Part shown: piece after piece, positions 45,323 to 54,470 of the stretch | Layout of the letters: each line of letters opens with the position of its first letter | Numbering within the stretch: the first letter of the stretch is position 1 | Assembly (NCBI RefSeq): GCF_003335045.1 | Contig: NZ_QOZG01000008.1 | Location: forward strand, 124,001 to 188,000 | Direction of reading: 5' to 3' | Source: Paramesorhizobium salinisoli | GTDB lineage: Bacteria; Pseudomonadota; Alphaproteobacteria; Rhizobiales; Rhizobiaceae | Length of the DNA: 64,000 bases | The notes under the pieces: generated by a model | Told to the model about the DNA's origin: nothing | Database searches by the model: none | What the model saw: the letters and a program-made list of their open reading frames with translations, nothing else | Position numbers and translations under genes: made by a program

Positions 45323-45919
45323 ATGGCAGAGATTGCCCGAAAAAGAATTCCCGAAACATCCGGCTTCGGCACAGATGGGACGGTGGAGGACGCTGAATTC
45401 TGGAGCGTCGTATCGCAAGACGCCGGCCTGCGGGAGAAGCCGGTTTCACTCGCGCCGATCCTGCGTCAGCCCAACCAACTCTCGATCCTCAAAACCGGAA
45501 CCCGGAATCATTTCGCGTCTGATCAGGCGGGATTACCCGGCGCGGCCTATTGGGTTCTGGTGCTGCTTACCGCCTTTGGCGCGTTCTGGATGACCGGCGG
45601 CCATGTGGTCGCGGCGTATTTGCTGGCCAGTCAGACTGGCCCTGACGGCATGAAGCTCAGCCATATCAATACACGCATCGAGGCGCATGGCGGCCGTGAG
45701 GTGATCTTCGTGGCCGCAACCGTCCGCAACGAGGGCTTGAGACCCGATCCGGTTCCAGAAATTGCCGTGACCGTCGAGGGCCGGACGGGCGCGAAACGCG
45801 ACCACTATCTGGGGACACGGGGGCTGACAATAGGGCCGGGCGAAAGCCTCACCTTTTCCAGCCGCCTGCCCGCGCTTGAGGACGGGGTGAAGACGGTGGG
45901 TGTCAGGCTGTCGCGATAA
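45323..45919 (+). CDS. Single-pass membrane protein of unknown function
   Basis: A 198-residue protein: ~70 polar residues, one membrane helix (AAYWVLVLLTAFGAFWMTGGHVVAAY), then a ~95-residue beta-rich outer domain (REVIFVAATVRNEGLRPDPVPEIAVTVEGR, GESLTFSSRLPALEDGVKTVGVRL) of the DUF3426/FxLYD kind. In related Rhizobiales proteins upstream of ftsE an MJ0042 zinc ribbon is often present at the N-terminus. Here no CxxC is seen in the protein or in the 195 bases before it. It is divergent from ftsE, with a CtrA box between. Confidence 0.75.
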   Translation: MAEIARKRIPETSGFGTDGTVEDAEFWSVVSQDAGLREKPVSLAPILRQPNQLSILKTGTRNHFASDQAGLPGAAYWVLVLLTAFGAFWMTGGHVVAAYLLASQTGPDGMKLSHINTRIEAHGGREVIFVAATVRNEGLRPDPVPEIAVTVEGRTGAKRDHYLGTRGLTIGPGESLTFSSRLPALEDGVKTVGVRLSR

Positions 45920-46017
45920 ACCCGCACCAAGGCAATATTCGCTCTTTTCCGGTTTCGTCCGGTCGTGCATAAGCGGTAGCTTCAAAACTCGGCAATCACA
46001 CAGGCGGAGAACATCCG

Positions 46018-46554
46018 ATGCCCGAAGTCGGCGGCAAGACCATCGAAACGCTATTCAGCGCGGAAGACATCGCGGCGCGCAATCTGGATCTGGCGCGGCA
46101 GATCTCCGACGGCCATTTTCACGACCTGCTGGTGATCTCGATCCTGAAGGGCTCCTTTATCTTCGCTGCCGACCTGATCCGCGCCATGCACGATGTCGGC
46201 GTTGAGCCGCATGTCGAGTTCATCACCGTCTCGAGCTATGGGGCAGGCACCGAAAGCGGCCAGGTGCGGCTCCTGCGCGATATCGACAGCGATGTATCAG
46301 GGCGCGACGTGCTTTTGATCGACGATATTCTCGAATCGGGCAAAACGTTGAAATTCGTGCGCGATCTGATGCTGGAGCGAGGTGCGCGCAGCGTTTCGAT
46401 TGCCGTGCTGCTCGACAAATCGGTGCGCCGCAAGACCGACATCGAAGCCGACTTCAAGGGATTCGAATGTCCTGACTATTTCGTCGTGGGTTATGGAATG
46501 GATGTCGGCCACGCCTTCCGGCAATTGCCGTTCGTGGGCTGGGTCAAGGACTAA
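46018..46554 (+). CDS. hpt: Hypoxanthine phosphoribosyltransferase
   Basis: A 178-residue type I phosphoribosyltransferase that salvages hypoxanthine or guanine to IMP or GMP. The PRPP-binding block is VLLIDDILESGKTLKFV (about residues 98-114), the pyrophosphate loop ISILKGSFIFAADLIRAM, and the flexible hood VEFITVSSYGAGTESG. FVVGYGMDVGHAFRQLPFVG at the end fits purine selectivity. GGAG precedes the ATG. It converges on the TIGR02302-type gene. Confidence 0.95.
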   Translation: MPEVGGKTIETLFSAEDIAARNLDLARQISDGHFHDLLVISILKGSFIFAADLIRAMHDVGVEPHVEFITVSSYGAGTESGQVRLLRDIDSDVSGRDVLLIDDILESGKTLKFVRDLMLERGARSVSIAVLLDKSVRRKTDIEADFKGFECPDYFVVGYGMDVGHAFRQLPFVGWVKD

Positions 46555-46577
46555 CCGTCATTCCTCAGGAGCGCTAC

Positions 46578-49178
46578 TCAGTCGAATTTAAGCAGCCGCT
46601 CCAGATAGTCCTTTTCGACCTGAGGACTTAGCGAATTGCCGAGACGGCGGCGAATCTCTTCGAGGATCTGCCGGGCGCGCTGAATGTCGATCTCGCCGGG
46701 AACCTTGGTGCCTTCGCCGAAATCCGGACCGGTGTTGGCGCGCGGGCGGCCGAGCGGATCACGATCGTCGCCTGGTTGCCGGCCACGGTTTCCATTTTGG
46801 CCGTTCTGGCCCATGGCCTGCTGCATCTGCTGCATCATATCACGCGCGCCGCGGCGCAACGCGTCGAGCGCATTACCCTGCTGGTCGGTGGCTTCTCCGC
46901 CCTGGGCCTGCCCCAGCGCCTCGCCGGCACGTCCCATCGATTGCCCGGCTTCGCCCATCTCTTTTCCGGGATCCATGCCCATGCCTTTAAGGCTGTCCAT
47001 CAACTGCTGGAGTTCCGACTGGAGCTGGCCCTGGCCCTTCTGCAGCTTGCGCATGGCCTCGGCAAGCTGTTCGTGGGTCATCTGGCCCTGCTGGCCCTGT
47101 TGACCATTCTGGCCTTCCTGCCCTTCTTCTCCCTCCTCGCCTTGCTGTCCCTGGCTCCCCTGCATCTGCTGGTCCAGTCGGAAGGTCTCGTTCATCATCT
47201 CCTGCTGGCGCCGCATCAGGTCGCCTAGCTTGTTCATCTGCTGGTTCATCTGGCCTTGCTGGCCCTGTTGCCCTTGCTGGCCCTGCTGGTTCTGGCCCAT
47301 CTGCAGATTATTCATCATGTTTTGTAGCTGTGACAGAAGCTGCTGCGCCTGGTCGCGGGAGCCCTGCTTCGCAAGGTTCTCGATCTGGTCCATCATCCGG
47401 TCGAGATCCTTTTGCGTCAGCATCTGCATGTTGGGATCGGGCGCCTGCTGGGCATTCGGGTTCTGCTGCTGGCGCTGGGCGAATTCACGCAGGAAATCCT
47501 GCATCGCCTGGCGCAGCTCGGCCATCAGCTTTTCGATCTCCTCGGGACTTGCGCCATTCTGGATCGCCTGCTTCAGTGCCTCCTGGGCCTGTCGCAGCCG
47601 TTTTTCCGCGTCCGTCAGCTGGCCGTCCTCAATGCCGCGCGCCACCTGCCACATATAGGCGACGACATCGCGAAGCTGGTCGTCATTACGGGCGAACTGG
47701 AGCCTGGAATAGACGCTGCGCAGGGCGAGATAGTGCGTTGCGTTCCTGATCGTGTCCTCGGGGCGCAAGGTGATGGCGCTCAGCATGTCGAACACGCGAT
47801 CGCGCTGATTGGCGTCCAGCGCCAGCATCCGCCGCTGTTCGACGACGGCACGCGCCAGCGGGTTGGAGAAGGGGCGCTCGGGAAGAACGAGGGTCTTCGT
47901 CTCGCTCCGGCCTTCCTGCCCGGCATCGTCGTCGGCCACCAGGGTCAGCCGAACTTCCGAACCGGCCCATGGATGCTCGGTGATATCTTTGGACGTGATC
48001 GCCTCTTTCGGGCCTGCGCCGCCCCGGCGTGGCAGGACGAGCGGCACATCAGGCGCCTCGAAGAGCGGGCGGGCACCGGCGGCAGGCGGCTTGGCCTCGA
48101 CGATCTCGGCACGTCCCTTGGCGGCGCCGTAATCGTCGTCGATGGAATAGGCAAGTTCCAGCGTGCCGTTCAGCGCGCGGCTCGGATCCTTGGTGAAGCG
48201 GACGAGCGGCGGCCTGTCGGGAATGACGGCAAAGGACCAATTGGCGCGTGTGCCGCTACCGGAAAGATTGATTTCCGTCTGTTTTTCCAGCGGAAACTGG
48301 AAATTGCGGGCGTTTGTTACAGCCGCAGGGGCCGTAGTTTGGTCGTTTGCCGGCGCGGAAGCGTCTTTTGTGGCGGCGGGCGTGATTTCCTGTTCCGCTC
48401 CATCCGCCTCGGTCGCGGTGAGCGTTTCATTGCCATTGCCGCCGATGACCCGCACGGCTACGACGCTGCCCTGCGGGACCGTGAAGCTCGTTTCGCTGCT
48501 GTTGGTCTGCGACGTCAGGAAGATTGGGGCGCGACCGGTATAGCGGGGCGGTGTCACCCATGCGTCGATGCGCGGGGGAATGCCGCCCGCGCCGTAGCGG
48601 ATATGGAGGGCATCGAAAAGGCTGCCCCCGGACGGGCCGCTCGCGTAGGCGAGCGCAGTGACGAAAAGCAGGGCGACGACGGCGCGCAGGCCCCAGGGAT
48701 CACGCTCCGGAATACGCGGTCGAGGCGTACCGCCGTGCAGGTCCTTCAGCTTTTCCGCCATGCGGCGGCGATGTTCGTCCCACAGCGCCTTGGCGAAGGG
48801 ATCGTGATTGCCGGAGGCCATCGCATCGGTCTGGACTGAAATAGGCTCGTGGACCAGCAGATTGGCCGTTTCCAGCCGATGGTCGATTTCCGGCCCTGTG
48901 GGAATGCGCAGGCGCGTGGCCAGATAGAGGGCGGCGAGGCCTGCGATGGCGAAGGCGCCAAGCAGGCCGATATGCAGCCAGCCCGGCATGCGCGGAAACA
49001 GACCGAGCCAAGCAATGGCGGCGAAGAGGGCAGCGAGAATGACAAGCGGCAGGATGAGCGGCCACAGCCGCTCGAATGTCATCGAAAGGAAGGCGGTAAA
49101 ACGGACCCGGCGGATGGCCGCAAGTGCCTCCGTCTCGACGGTATCGGTTCCGGGCATGTCGTCACGTCGATCTGCCAT
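46578..49178 (-). CDS. DUF4175/TIGR02302-type large membrane protein
   Basis: An 866-residue protein with N-terminal helices (residues ~35-95 and near 165), a large periplasmic part containing beta-domains (PPRIDAWVTPPRYTGRAPIFL) and a helical region, then a low-complexity stretch of about 200 residues packed with Gln, Gly, Met and Glu (roughly residues 560-800). The C-terminus is RARQILEEIRRRLGNSLSPQVEKDYLERLLKFD. This matches an alphaproteobacterial family of unknown function. ATG 49178 follows GAGGCGAGC; an in-frame TTG is 15 bases earlier. Confidence 0.9.
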   Translation of the reverse strand: MADRRDDMPGTDTVETEALAAIRRVRFTAFLSMTFERLWPLILPLVILAALFAAIAWLGLFPRMPGWLHIGLLGAFAIAGLAALYLATRLRIPTGPEIDHRLETANLLVHEPISVQTDAMASGNHDPFAKALWDEHRRRMAEKLKDLHGGTPRPRIPERDPWGLRAVVALLFVTALAYASGPSGGSLFDALHIRYGAGGIPPRIDAWVTPPRYTGRAPIFLTSQTNSSETSFTVPQGSVVAVRVIGGNGNETLTATEADGAEQEITPAATKDASAPANDQTTAPAAVTNARNFQFPLEKQTEINLSGSGTRANWSFAVIPDRPPLVRFTKDPSRALNGTLELAYSIDDDYGAAKGRAEIVEAKPPAAGARPLFEAPDVPLVLPRRGGAGPKEAITSKDITEHPWAGSEVRLTLVADDDAGQEGRSETKTLVLPERPFSNPLARAVVEQRRMLALDANQRDRVFDMLSAITLRPEDTIRNATHYLALRSVYSRLQFARNDDQLRDVVAYMWQVARGIEDGQLTDAEKRLRQAQEALKQAIQNGASPEEIEKLMAELRQAMQDFLREFAQRQQQNPNAQQAPDPNMQMLTQKDLDRMMDQIENLAKQGSRDQAQQLLSQLQNMMNNLQMGQNQQGQQGQQGQQGQMNQQMNKLGDLMRRQQEMMNETFRLDQQMQGSQGQQGEEGEEGQEGQNGQQGQQGQMTHEQLAEAMRKLQKGQGQLQSELQQLMDSLKGMGMDPGKEMGEAGQSMGRAGEALGQAQGGEATDQQGNALDALRRGARDMMQQMQQAMGQNGQNGNRGRQPGDDRDPLGRPRANTGPDFGEGTKVPGEIDIQRARQILEEIRRRLGNSLSPQVEKDYLERLLKFD

Positions 49179-49310
49179 GCTCGCCTCGTTCAAAGCCGGC
49201 CGCGCGCACGCGGCGTTATATTATCTTTAGAATAGCACTCATCGTGGCAAAGACGAGACTTTGCGTGAAAAAAGCCGCTCCGGCGCCGTTTTTTATATGC
49301 GCGGCGGGCG

Positions 49311-50588
49311 TTACCGCTCGTCGCAGAGCCAGTCGGGCACGGAATCGAGGCCGATCAACTCGTCATAGCCGGTGCGCGGACGCACCACGTGATAGCGATC
49401 GCCGTCGACCAGCACTTCGGGGATCAGCAGCCTGGTGTTGTAAGTGCCGGATTGCACCGCGCCATAGGCGCCTGCCGTCATAATCGCGACCAGATCGCCG
49501 GGCGAGGGATAGGGCATTTCGCGGTCCTGGCCGAGATAATCGCCCGTCTCGCAGACCGGACCGACAATGTCGGCGCGGATGCGGCGCTGCCCGTCCCCGG
49601 GCGCTGCAATGGGACGGATATCGTGGAACGCATCGTAGAGCGTCGGGCGAATCAGGTCGTTCATCGCGGCATCGACAATAATGAAATTCTTGGCGTCGCC
49701 TTCCTTCACGAAAATGACTTCGCAAACCAGGATACCGGCGTTGCCGACGATCAGCCGTCCGGGCTCGAAGATCGTCTTAAGGCCGAGAGGGCGGATATGC
49801 TTGCGCACGATGGCCGAATAGGCGTCCGGCAAGGGCGGCGGATTGTTGTCGGTGCGGTAGGGAATGCCGAGCCCGCCGCCGAGATCGACATGCTCGATGG
49901 CGTGTCCATCCGCCTTCAACTGGGCGACCAATTCGGCGAGCAAGGCGAAGGCATCGTCGAAGGGCTGCAGTTCGGTGATCTGGCTACCGATATGCATGTC
50001 GATTCCGGCCACGCGAAGGCCCCGCAGATTTGCCGCCCTGGCATAGACCGCGCGCGCTTTCTGGCGCGGAATGCCGAACTTGTTCTCGGCCCTGCCAGTG
50101 GAGATCTTGGCATGGGTCCGCGCATCCACATCAGGATTGATGCGCAAGGAGACGGGGGCGATTTTTCCCGCCGCGACGGCACGAGCGGAAAGCAGTTCCA
50201 GTTCCGGTTCGGATTCGACATTGAAGCAGCGGATGCCGGCGGCGAGCGCGAAATCCATCTCATCGGCCTTCTTGCCGACGCCGGAAAAGACGATCTTGTC
50301 CGCCGGGATGCCTGCCGCCAGCGCACGGCGCAATTCGCCTTCCGAGACGACATCGGCGCCGGAACCGAGCTTCGCCAGCGTTTTCAGCACCGCCTGGTTG
50401 GAATTGGCCTTGAGCGCATAGCAGACCAGCGCGTCCATATCGGCGAAGGCTTCCGAGAAGACGCGGTAGTGGCGCGCGAGCGTGGCGGTGGAATAGCAGT
50501 AGAACGGTGTGCCGACCGCCGCCGCGATATCCGCGACGCTGACATTCTCGGCGTGCAGGACGCCGTCGCGATAGTCGAAATGGTTCAA
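49311..50588 (-). CDS. lysA: Diaminopimelate decarboxylase
   Basis: LysA (425 residues) decarboxylates meso-diaminopimelate to lysine. The PLP lysine is K60 in VCYALKANSNQAVL. HIGSQI, HVDLGGGLGIPY, FEPGRLIVGNAG and the substrate-site CETGDYLGQDRE complete the fold III decarboxylase set. Downstream of lptM and argH on the same strand, 43 bases after lptM. The next gene on its left is separated by ~130 bases. Confidence 0.97.
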   Translation of the reverse strand: MNHFDYRDGVLHAENVSVADIAAAVGTPFYCYSTATLARHYRVFSEAFADMDALVCYALKANSNQAVLKTLAKLGSGADVVSEGELRRALAAGIPADKIVFSGVGKKADEMDFALAAGIRCFNVESEPELELLSARAVAAGKIAPVSLRINPDVDARTHAKISTGRAENKFGIPRQKARAVYARAANLRGLRVAGIDMHIGSQITELQPFDDAFALLAELVAQLKADGHAIEHVDLGGGLGIPYRTDNNPPPLPDAYSAIVRKHIRPLGLKTIFEPGRLIVGNAGILVCEVIFVKEGDAKNFIIVDAAMNDLIRPTLYDAFHDIRPIAAPGDGQRRIRADIVGPVCETGDYLGQDREMPYPSPGDLVAIMTAGAYGAVQSGTYNTRLLIPEVLVDGDRYHVVRPRTGYDELIGLDSVPDWLCDER

Positions 50589-50631
50589 GGTCTTGATGCT
50601 CTTGTGGCGCAGCCGATGGATGATCGCGCGG

Positions 50632-50817
50632 CTACTGGATCAGCTTGTCGAGGATGAAGGGCTTATCCTCTTTCGGTTTCGGCTTGGTGTGGCCGTTCTC
50701 GTCGGTAATGACCGCTGAGGGGGGCGGCTCGAGATCGCCGCGACGACCGCAGGCTGAAAGGGCGCTGCCGAGGGCTGCGGCAAGGAGAAGGGTCGAGATG
50801 AAGGAACGGCCTGTCAT
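50632..50817 (-). CDS. lptM: Small lipoprotein, LptM (YifL) family
   Basis: A 61-residue lipoprotein. The signal peptide ends in the lipobox LSAC (C23), followed by GRRGDLEPPPSA, the short motif of the LptM/YifL family in which C-G-x-(K/R)-G-x-L-x-x-P follows the lipid-modified cysteine. E. coli LptM helps the LPS transporter LptD form correct disulfides. The tail is charged (TKPKPKEDKPFILDKLIQ). Location next to lysA is shared with E. coli (yifL-dapF) and other proteobacteria. It is short and easily missed. Confidence 0.85.
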   Translation of the reverse strand: MTGRSFISTLLLAAALGSALSACGRRGDLEPPPSAVITDENGHTKPKPKEDKPFILDKLIQ

Positions 50818-50897
50818 GCGGTTGGTCCTGAACCCGTGTTGGTGTTGCCTTTATCTAGCGGAAATATGGAGGCATTGCACCCCCACTTGATCCGCCC

Positions 50898-52298
50898 TCA
50901 TGCCTTGGCGATGCGCTTTTTCCAGAACCTGATCTGGCGGCGCACTTCCTGCGGCGCGGTCCCGCCATAGGACTGGCGGCTGCGGACCGATTTATCCACC
51001 GTAAGGAAGCCGAACACGGCCTCGGTGATGCCGGGATGGATCGATTGCAGCTCTTCGAGCGACAGCTTGCCCAGGTCGCATTTCCTGGCTTCGGCAAGCG
51101 CCACGGCGCGCCCGGTTACATGGTGCGCTTCGCGGAAGGGCATTCCCAGTTCGCGCACGAGCCAGTCAGCGAGGTCAGTGGCAGTCGAATAGCCGGAGCC
51201 CGCCGCTTTTTTCATCGAAGCCGTATTGACGGTCAGGTCGCGGACCATGCCGGTCATCGCGGCGAGCGCCAGTTCGAGCGTTTCGACAGCGTCGAAGACA
51301 GCTTCCTTGTCCTCCTGCATGTCCTTGGAATAGGCGAGCGGCAGGCCCTTCATCACCGTGAGAAGGCCAACGAGCGATCCCGTAATCCGGCCGGTCTTGG
51401 CGCGGACCAGTTCGGCTGCGTCGGGGTTCTTCTTCTGCGGCATGATCGACGAGCCGGTGGAGAAGGCGTCGGAGAGCCGGATGAAGTTGAACTGCGGCGT
51501 CGACCAGATGACGATCTCCTCGGCAAGGCGCGAGAGATGCGTGGCTGAGATCGCGGCGAGGCTGAGGAATTCCAGCGCATAGTCGCGATCCGAAACACTG
51601 TCGATGGAATTGCGCGTCGGCTCGCGGAAGCCAAGCGCCTTTGCCGTCATGTGACGGTCAATGCCGAAGCCGGTACCGGCGAGCGCGGCGGCGCCCAAGG
51701 GGGATTCGTCGAGGCGTTCGATGGCGTCGCGCACGCGGGAGAGGTCGCGTCCGAACATTTCGACATAGGCCATGCAATGATGGCCGAAGGTCACCGGCTG
51801 CGCGGTCTGGAGATGGGTAAAGCCCGGCATCACCGTTGCCGCGTGCTCCTCGGCGCGCTCGAGAAAGGCTTCGATCAATGCCTTCAGCGCGGACGCCATC
51901 CTGCCGAGCTCGTCCTTGACCCAGAGGCGGAAGTCCACCGCCACCTGGTCGTTACGCGAGCGGGCCGTGTGCAGGCGCCCGGCGGCGGGGCCGATCAGTT
52001 CGGCCAGCCGTGCTTCGATATTCATGTGAATGTCTTCGAGCTTGCGCGAGAAGGCGAATTTGCCGCTCTCGATCTCTGACAATATCGTGTTCAGGCCGCC
52101 TGCGATCTTGTCGTGATCATCGGCCGCAATTATGCCGGTCTTGGCGAGCATGGCGGCATGGGCGAGCGAGCCGCGGATGTCCTGGGCATAGAGTTTTCGG
52201 TCGAAGCCAATCGAGGCGTTGATCTCTTCCATGATCGCGTCGGGACCGGATGCGAAGCGGCCGCCCCACATTTCGTTGCTGGACTTTTGTTCGGTCAT
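50898..52298 (-). CDS. argH: Argininosuccinate lyase
   Basis: ArgH (466 residues) splits argininosuccinate into arginine and fumarate. It opens with [55 protein letters not shown] and the superfamily signature [20 protein letters not shown] with the catalytic Ser are intact. The frame is open upstream to 52466, but homology begins at ATG 52298. It is divergent from the TlpA-type gene, whose start is only 41 bases away, and precedes lptM-lysA. Confidence 0.97.
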   Translation of the reverse strand: MTEQKSSNEMWGGRFASGPDAIMEEINASIGFDRKLYAQDIRGSLAHAAMLAKTGIIAADDHDKIAGGLNTILSEIESGKFAFSRKLEDIHMNIEARLAELIGPAAGRLHTARSRNDQVAVDFRLWVKDELGRMASALKALIEAFLERAEEHAATVMPGFTHLQTAQPVTFGHHCMAYVEMFGRDLSRVRDAIERLDESPLGAAALAGTGFGIDRHMTAKALGFREPTRNSIDSVSDRDYALEFLSLAAISATHLSRLAEEIVIWSTPQFNFIRLSDAFSTGSSIMPQKKNPDAAELVRAKTGRITGSLVGLLTVMKGLPLAYSKDMQEDKEAVFDAVETLELALAAMTGMVRDLTVNTASMKKAAGSGYSTATDLADWLVRELGMPFREAHHVTGRAVALAEARKCDLGKLSLEELQSIHPGITEAVFGFLTVDKSVRSRQSYGGTAPQEVRRQIRFWKKRIAKA

Positions 52299-52338
52299 GG
52301 TCGAGCCTCTGGAAAAGAAACGCAGGAAAGATCTAGGT

Positions 52339-53040
52339 ATGGCAGCAGGCAGCAAAGACGGTAAAGCCGAAAAACCTGGAAGCGGAAGGATTGTTCTTCT
52401 TGCCGGTCTCGCAGGCCTTATCGCCGGTGCCGTGGCGGTATACGTGATGGAACGGCCTTCTGGCAATGTCGCTCAATCGATCGACATTGCGGCGGACGGC
52501 GGGCAGTGCGCGATGAAGGCCGACGCCGCGAAGGCGCTCGACGCGGCGGCGACCGGTTCTGTCGCGGCGATGCGCGCCGCCGAAACGCCGCAGCCGGTGC
52601 AGAACCTCGCATTTACCGGGCCGGACGGCAGGCGGATGACGCTTGCCGATTTCAAGAGCAAGACGCTCTTGGTCAATCTCTGGGCAACGTGGTGTGCGCC
52701 TTGCCGCGAGGAGATGCCGGCGCTCGACAAGCTGCAGGCGGAGGAGGGCGGCGAGGATTTCCAGGTGGTCGCGATCAATATCGACACCGGCGATGATACC
52801 AAACCGAAGGCTTTTCTCTCCGATCTCTCCGAAACCGGTGTTCGCTCCCTTAACCTCTACCGGGACGCAACGATGGGTGTCTTCAACGAACTGAAGCGGA
52901 AGAACCTTGCCTTCGGCCTGCCGGTGACGATGCTTGTCGACAAGGATGGCTGCCAGATCGCGGCGATGAACGGCCCCGCCGACTGGGCGGGAGACGATGC
53001 GAAAAAGCTCATCGCGGCGGCCAGGAAGATAGACCAGTAG
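52339..53040 (+). CDS. TlpA-type membrane-anchored thioredoxin
   Basis: A 233-residue protein: one N-terminal anchor helix ([19 protein letters not shown]), a periplasmic linker, and a TlpA-like redoxin domain with the active site C119-A-P-C122 ([20 protein letters not shown]) and the cis-proline in [13 protein letters not shown]. TlpA in Bradyrhizobium keeps cytochrome oxidase copper ligands reduced; a related role is inferred. An extra cysteine pair (GGQC and DGCQIA) is also present. AGGAAAG precedes ATG 52339. The next gene is preceded by a repeat. Confidence 0.92.
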   Translation: MAAGSKDGKAEKPGSGRIVLLAGLAGLIAGAVAVYVMERPSGNVAQSIDIAADGGQCAMKADAAKALDAAATGSVAAMRAAETPQPVQNLAFTGPDGRRMTLADFKSKTLLVNLWATWCAPCREEMPALDKLQAEEGGEDFQVVAINIDTGDDTKPKAFLSDLSETGVRSLNLYRDATMGVFNELKRKNLAFGLPVTMLVDKDGCQIAAMNGPADWAGDDAKKLIAAARKIDQ

Positions 53041-53110
53041 AATTAACCCCTGACAGCTCTGGACAGGCGACGGTTTTTCTGGATTGCTTCGCTCCCGAAA
53101 CTTGGGTTTA

Positions 53111-53159
53111 GCCGCATGGTCTTATCCGAAAAGTTTGCATCTTTTCGAGATCATGCTCA
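53111..53159. repeat. Interspersed palindromic repeat A upstream of the LysE gene
   Basis: GCCGCATGGTCTTATCCGAA through TTTTCGAGATCATGCTCA is a near-complete palindrome like those at 24600 and 37987. Its right edge directly abuts the AAGGAG ribosome site of the LysE-type exporter gene. Confidence 0.75.
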
Positions 53160-53172
53160 AGGAGCGCCGTTC

Positions 53173-53793
53173 ATGACCATTGAAACCTGGCTTGCCTTTA
53201 CCGCGGCATCGGCAATTCTCGTACTCATCCCGGGACCGACGGTGCTGCTCGTCGTTTCCTATGCGCTCGGCCAGGGATGGCGCACGGCGTTTCCCATGGC
53301 GTTTGGCGTGGCGCTCGGCGATTTCACGGCCATGACGCTGTCCATGCTCGGCGTCGGCGCGCTGCTGGCGGCGTCCGCAACGGTCTTCACGGCGGTCAAA
53401 TGGATCGGTGCCGCCTATCTCATCTGGCTGGGGGTCAAGCTTTTCCGCGCCGGCGGCACAATGGAGGCTGAGGCGCGGCAGGGTACGGCGTCGCCTGGGC
53501 GGATGCTGGCGCATGCCTGGTTAGTGACGGCACTCAATCCGAAGAGCATCACCTTCTTCGTGGCGTTCCTGCCGCAGTTCCTCGATCCGCACCTGGACTT
53601 CATGACGCAGTTGGTGATCTTCGAGGCGACGTTCCTGGTTCTGGCTTTTGCCAATGCCTTCGGCTACGCGCTTGCGGCGACGCGGGCGCGGAGGCTCTTT
53701 CGCAGTCCGCGCGCCATCGGCATCTTCAACCGCGCCGGCGGCACGCTTCTGATCGGCGCGGGCGTCGCCACCGCCACGATGCGCTCCTCCTGA
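53173..53793 (+). CDS. LysE/RhtB family exporter
   Basis: A 206-residue transporter with six hydrophobic segments. FTAASAILVLIPGPTVLLVVSYALGQGWRTA and the middle AWLVTALNPKSITFFVAFLPQFLDP are the RhtB/LysE signatures for amino-acid or homoserine-lactone efflux. ATG 53173 is 9 bases after AAGGAG; the frame upstream is repeat sequence. Substrate unknown. Confidence 0.92.
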   Translation: MTIETWLAFTAASAILVLIPGPTVLLVVSYALGQGWRTAFPMAFGVALGDFTAMTLSMLGVGALLAASATVFTAVKWIGAAYLIWLGVKLFRAGGTMEAEARQGTASPGRMLAHAWLVTALNPKSITFFVAFLPQFLDPHLDFMTQLVIFEATFLVLAFANAFGYALAATRARRLFRSPRAIGIFNRAGGTLLIGAGVATATMRSS

Positions 53794-53799
53794 AATCCA

Positions 53800-54279
53800 T
53801 CAGGCGGTGAAGCCACCGCGCTTCCACCTGATGATGGCGAGTTCGAGGGCTGAGAGAAAGGCCGACCGATCGCGGGCGGCAAAGGGCGGGGGGCCGCCGG
53901 TGATCTGCCCTGCGGAGCGCAGTCCCTCCATGAGATTGCGGGTCGCGAGCACGTTGCCGATGGAGGCCTCGGTGAAGGCGCGGCCATTGGGGGCGATTGC
54001 CGCGGCACCGGCATTGATGGCCCGGCTCGCCAGCGGGATATCCGCGGTGACGACGATGGCGCCCGGTCCGGCGCGTTCGGCGATCCAGTCATCGGCTACG
54101 TCGAGGCCACTCGGCACGATTACCCGCTCGATCAGCGGATCGCGCGGAATTGCGATGAAACTATTGGCGACGACATAGACTTTCACCCCATGTCGCTCTG
54201 CGACACGGTAGATTTCGGCCTTCACCGGACAGGCATCGGCATCGACATAGATGATGATGGGGCGGGATTGTTCACTCAT
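53800..54279 (-). CDS. YaiI/YqxD family protein (DUF188)
   Basis: A 159-residue PIN-like protein. [34 protein letters not shown] and [42 protein letters not shown] carry the conserved acidic residues of the family, which suggests a nuclease fold with metal; the biological role is not established. The frame is open to 54399, but the family start is ATG 54279. It converges with the LysE gene, seven bases apart. Confidence 0.92.
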   Translation of the reverse strand: MSEQSRPIIIYVDADACPVKAEIYRVAERHGVKVYVVANSFIAIPRDPLIERVIVPSGLDVADDWIAERAGPGAIVVTADIPLASRAINAGAAAIAPNGRAFTEASIGNVLATRNLMEGLRSAGQITGGPPPFAARDRSAFLSALELAIIRWKRGGFTA

Positions 54280-54408
54280 GCCGTCATCAGATGGCAGAGG
54301 TATCGGGGCGTTGCAAGGCGTCCTGTTCTCCAGGTGAATGCTGCGATCAAAATATTGAACTAGCCTGCGCCGTCCGATGAGAATAAGGGCAGGGGCCAAA
54401 TCGTCTGC

Positions 54409-54461
54409 TTTTTACGCAAGTCCGGATCGAAACCGGTTCGCACTTTCCTGGACCTGCTTCG
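54409..54461. repeat. Interspersed repeat B upstream of an EamA gene
   Basis: TACGCAAGTCCGGATCGAAA, CCGG, TTCGCACTTTCCTGGACCTG forms an imperfect palindrome like 20930-20982. Its right edge is ten bases before the start codon of the EamA gene and supplies part of its ribosome-site region. Confidence 0.65.
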
Positions 54462-54470
54462 GAAAAAATC

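Noticed and set aside
47412-48839. A 475-codon plus-strand frame opposite the TIGR02302-type gene
   Set aside because: Shadow of the biased codons of the real gene; no motif.
49389-50657. A 422-codon plus-strand frame opposite lysA
   Set aside because: Antisense to a complete, motif-bearing gene.
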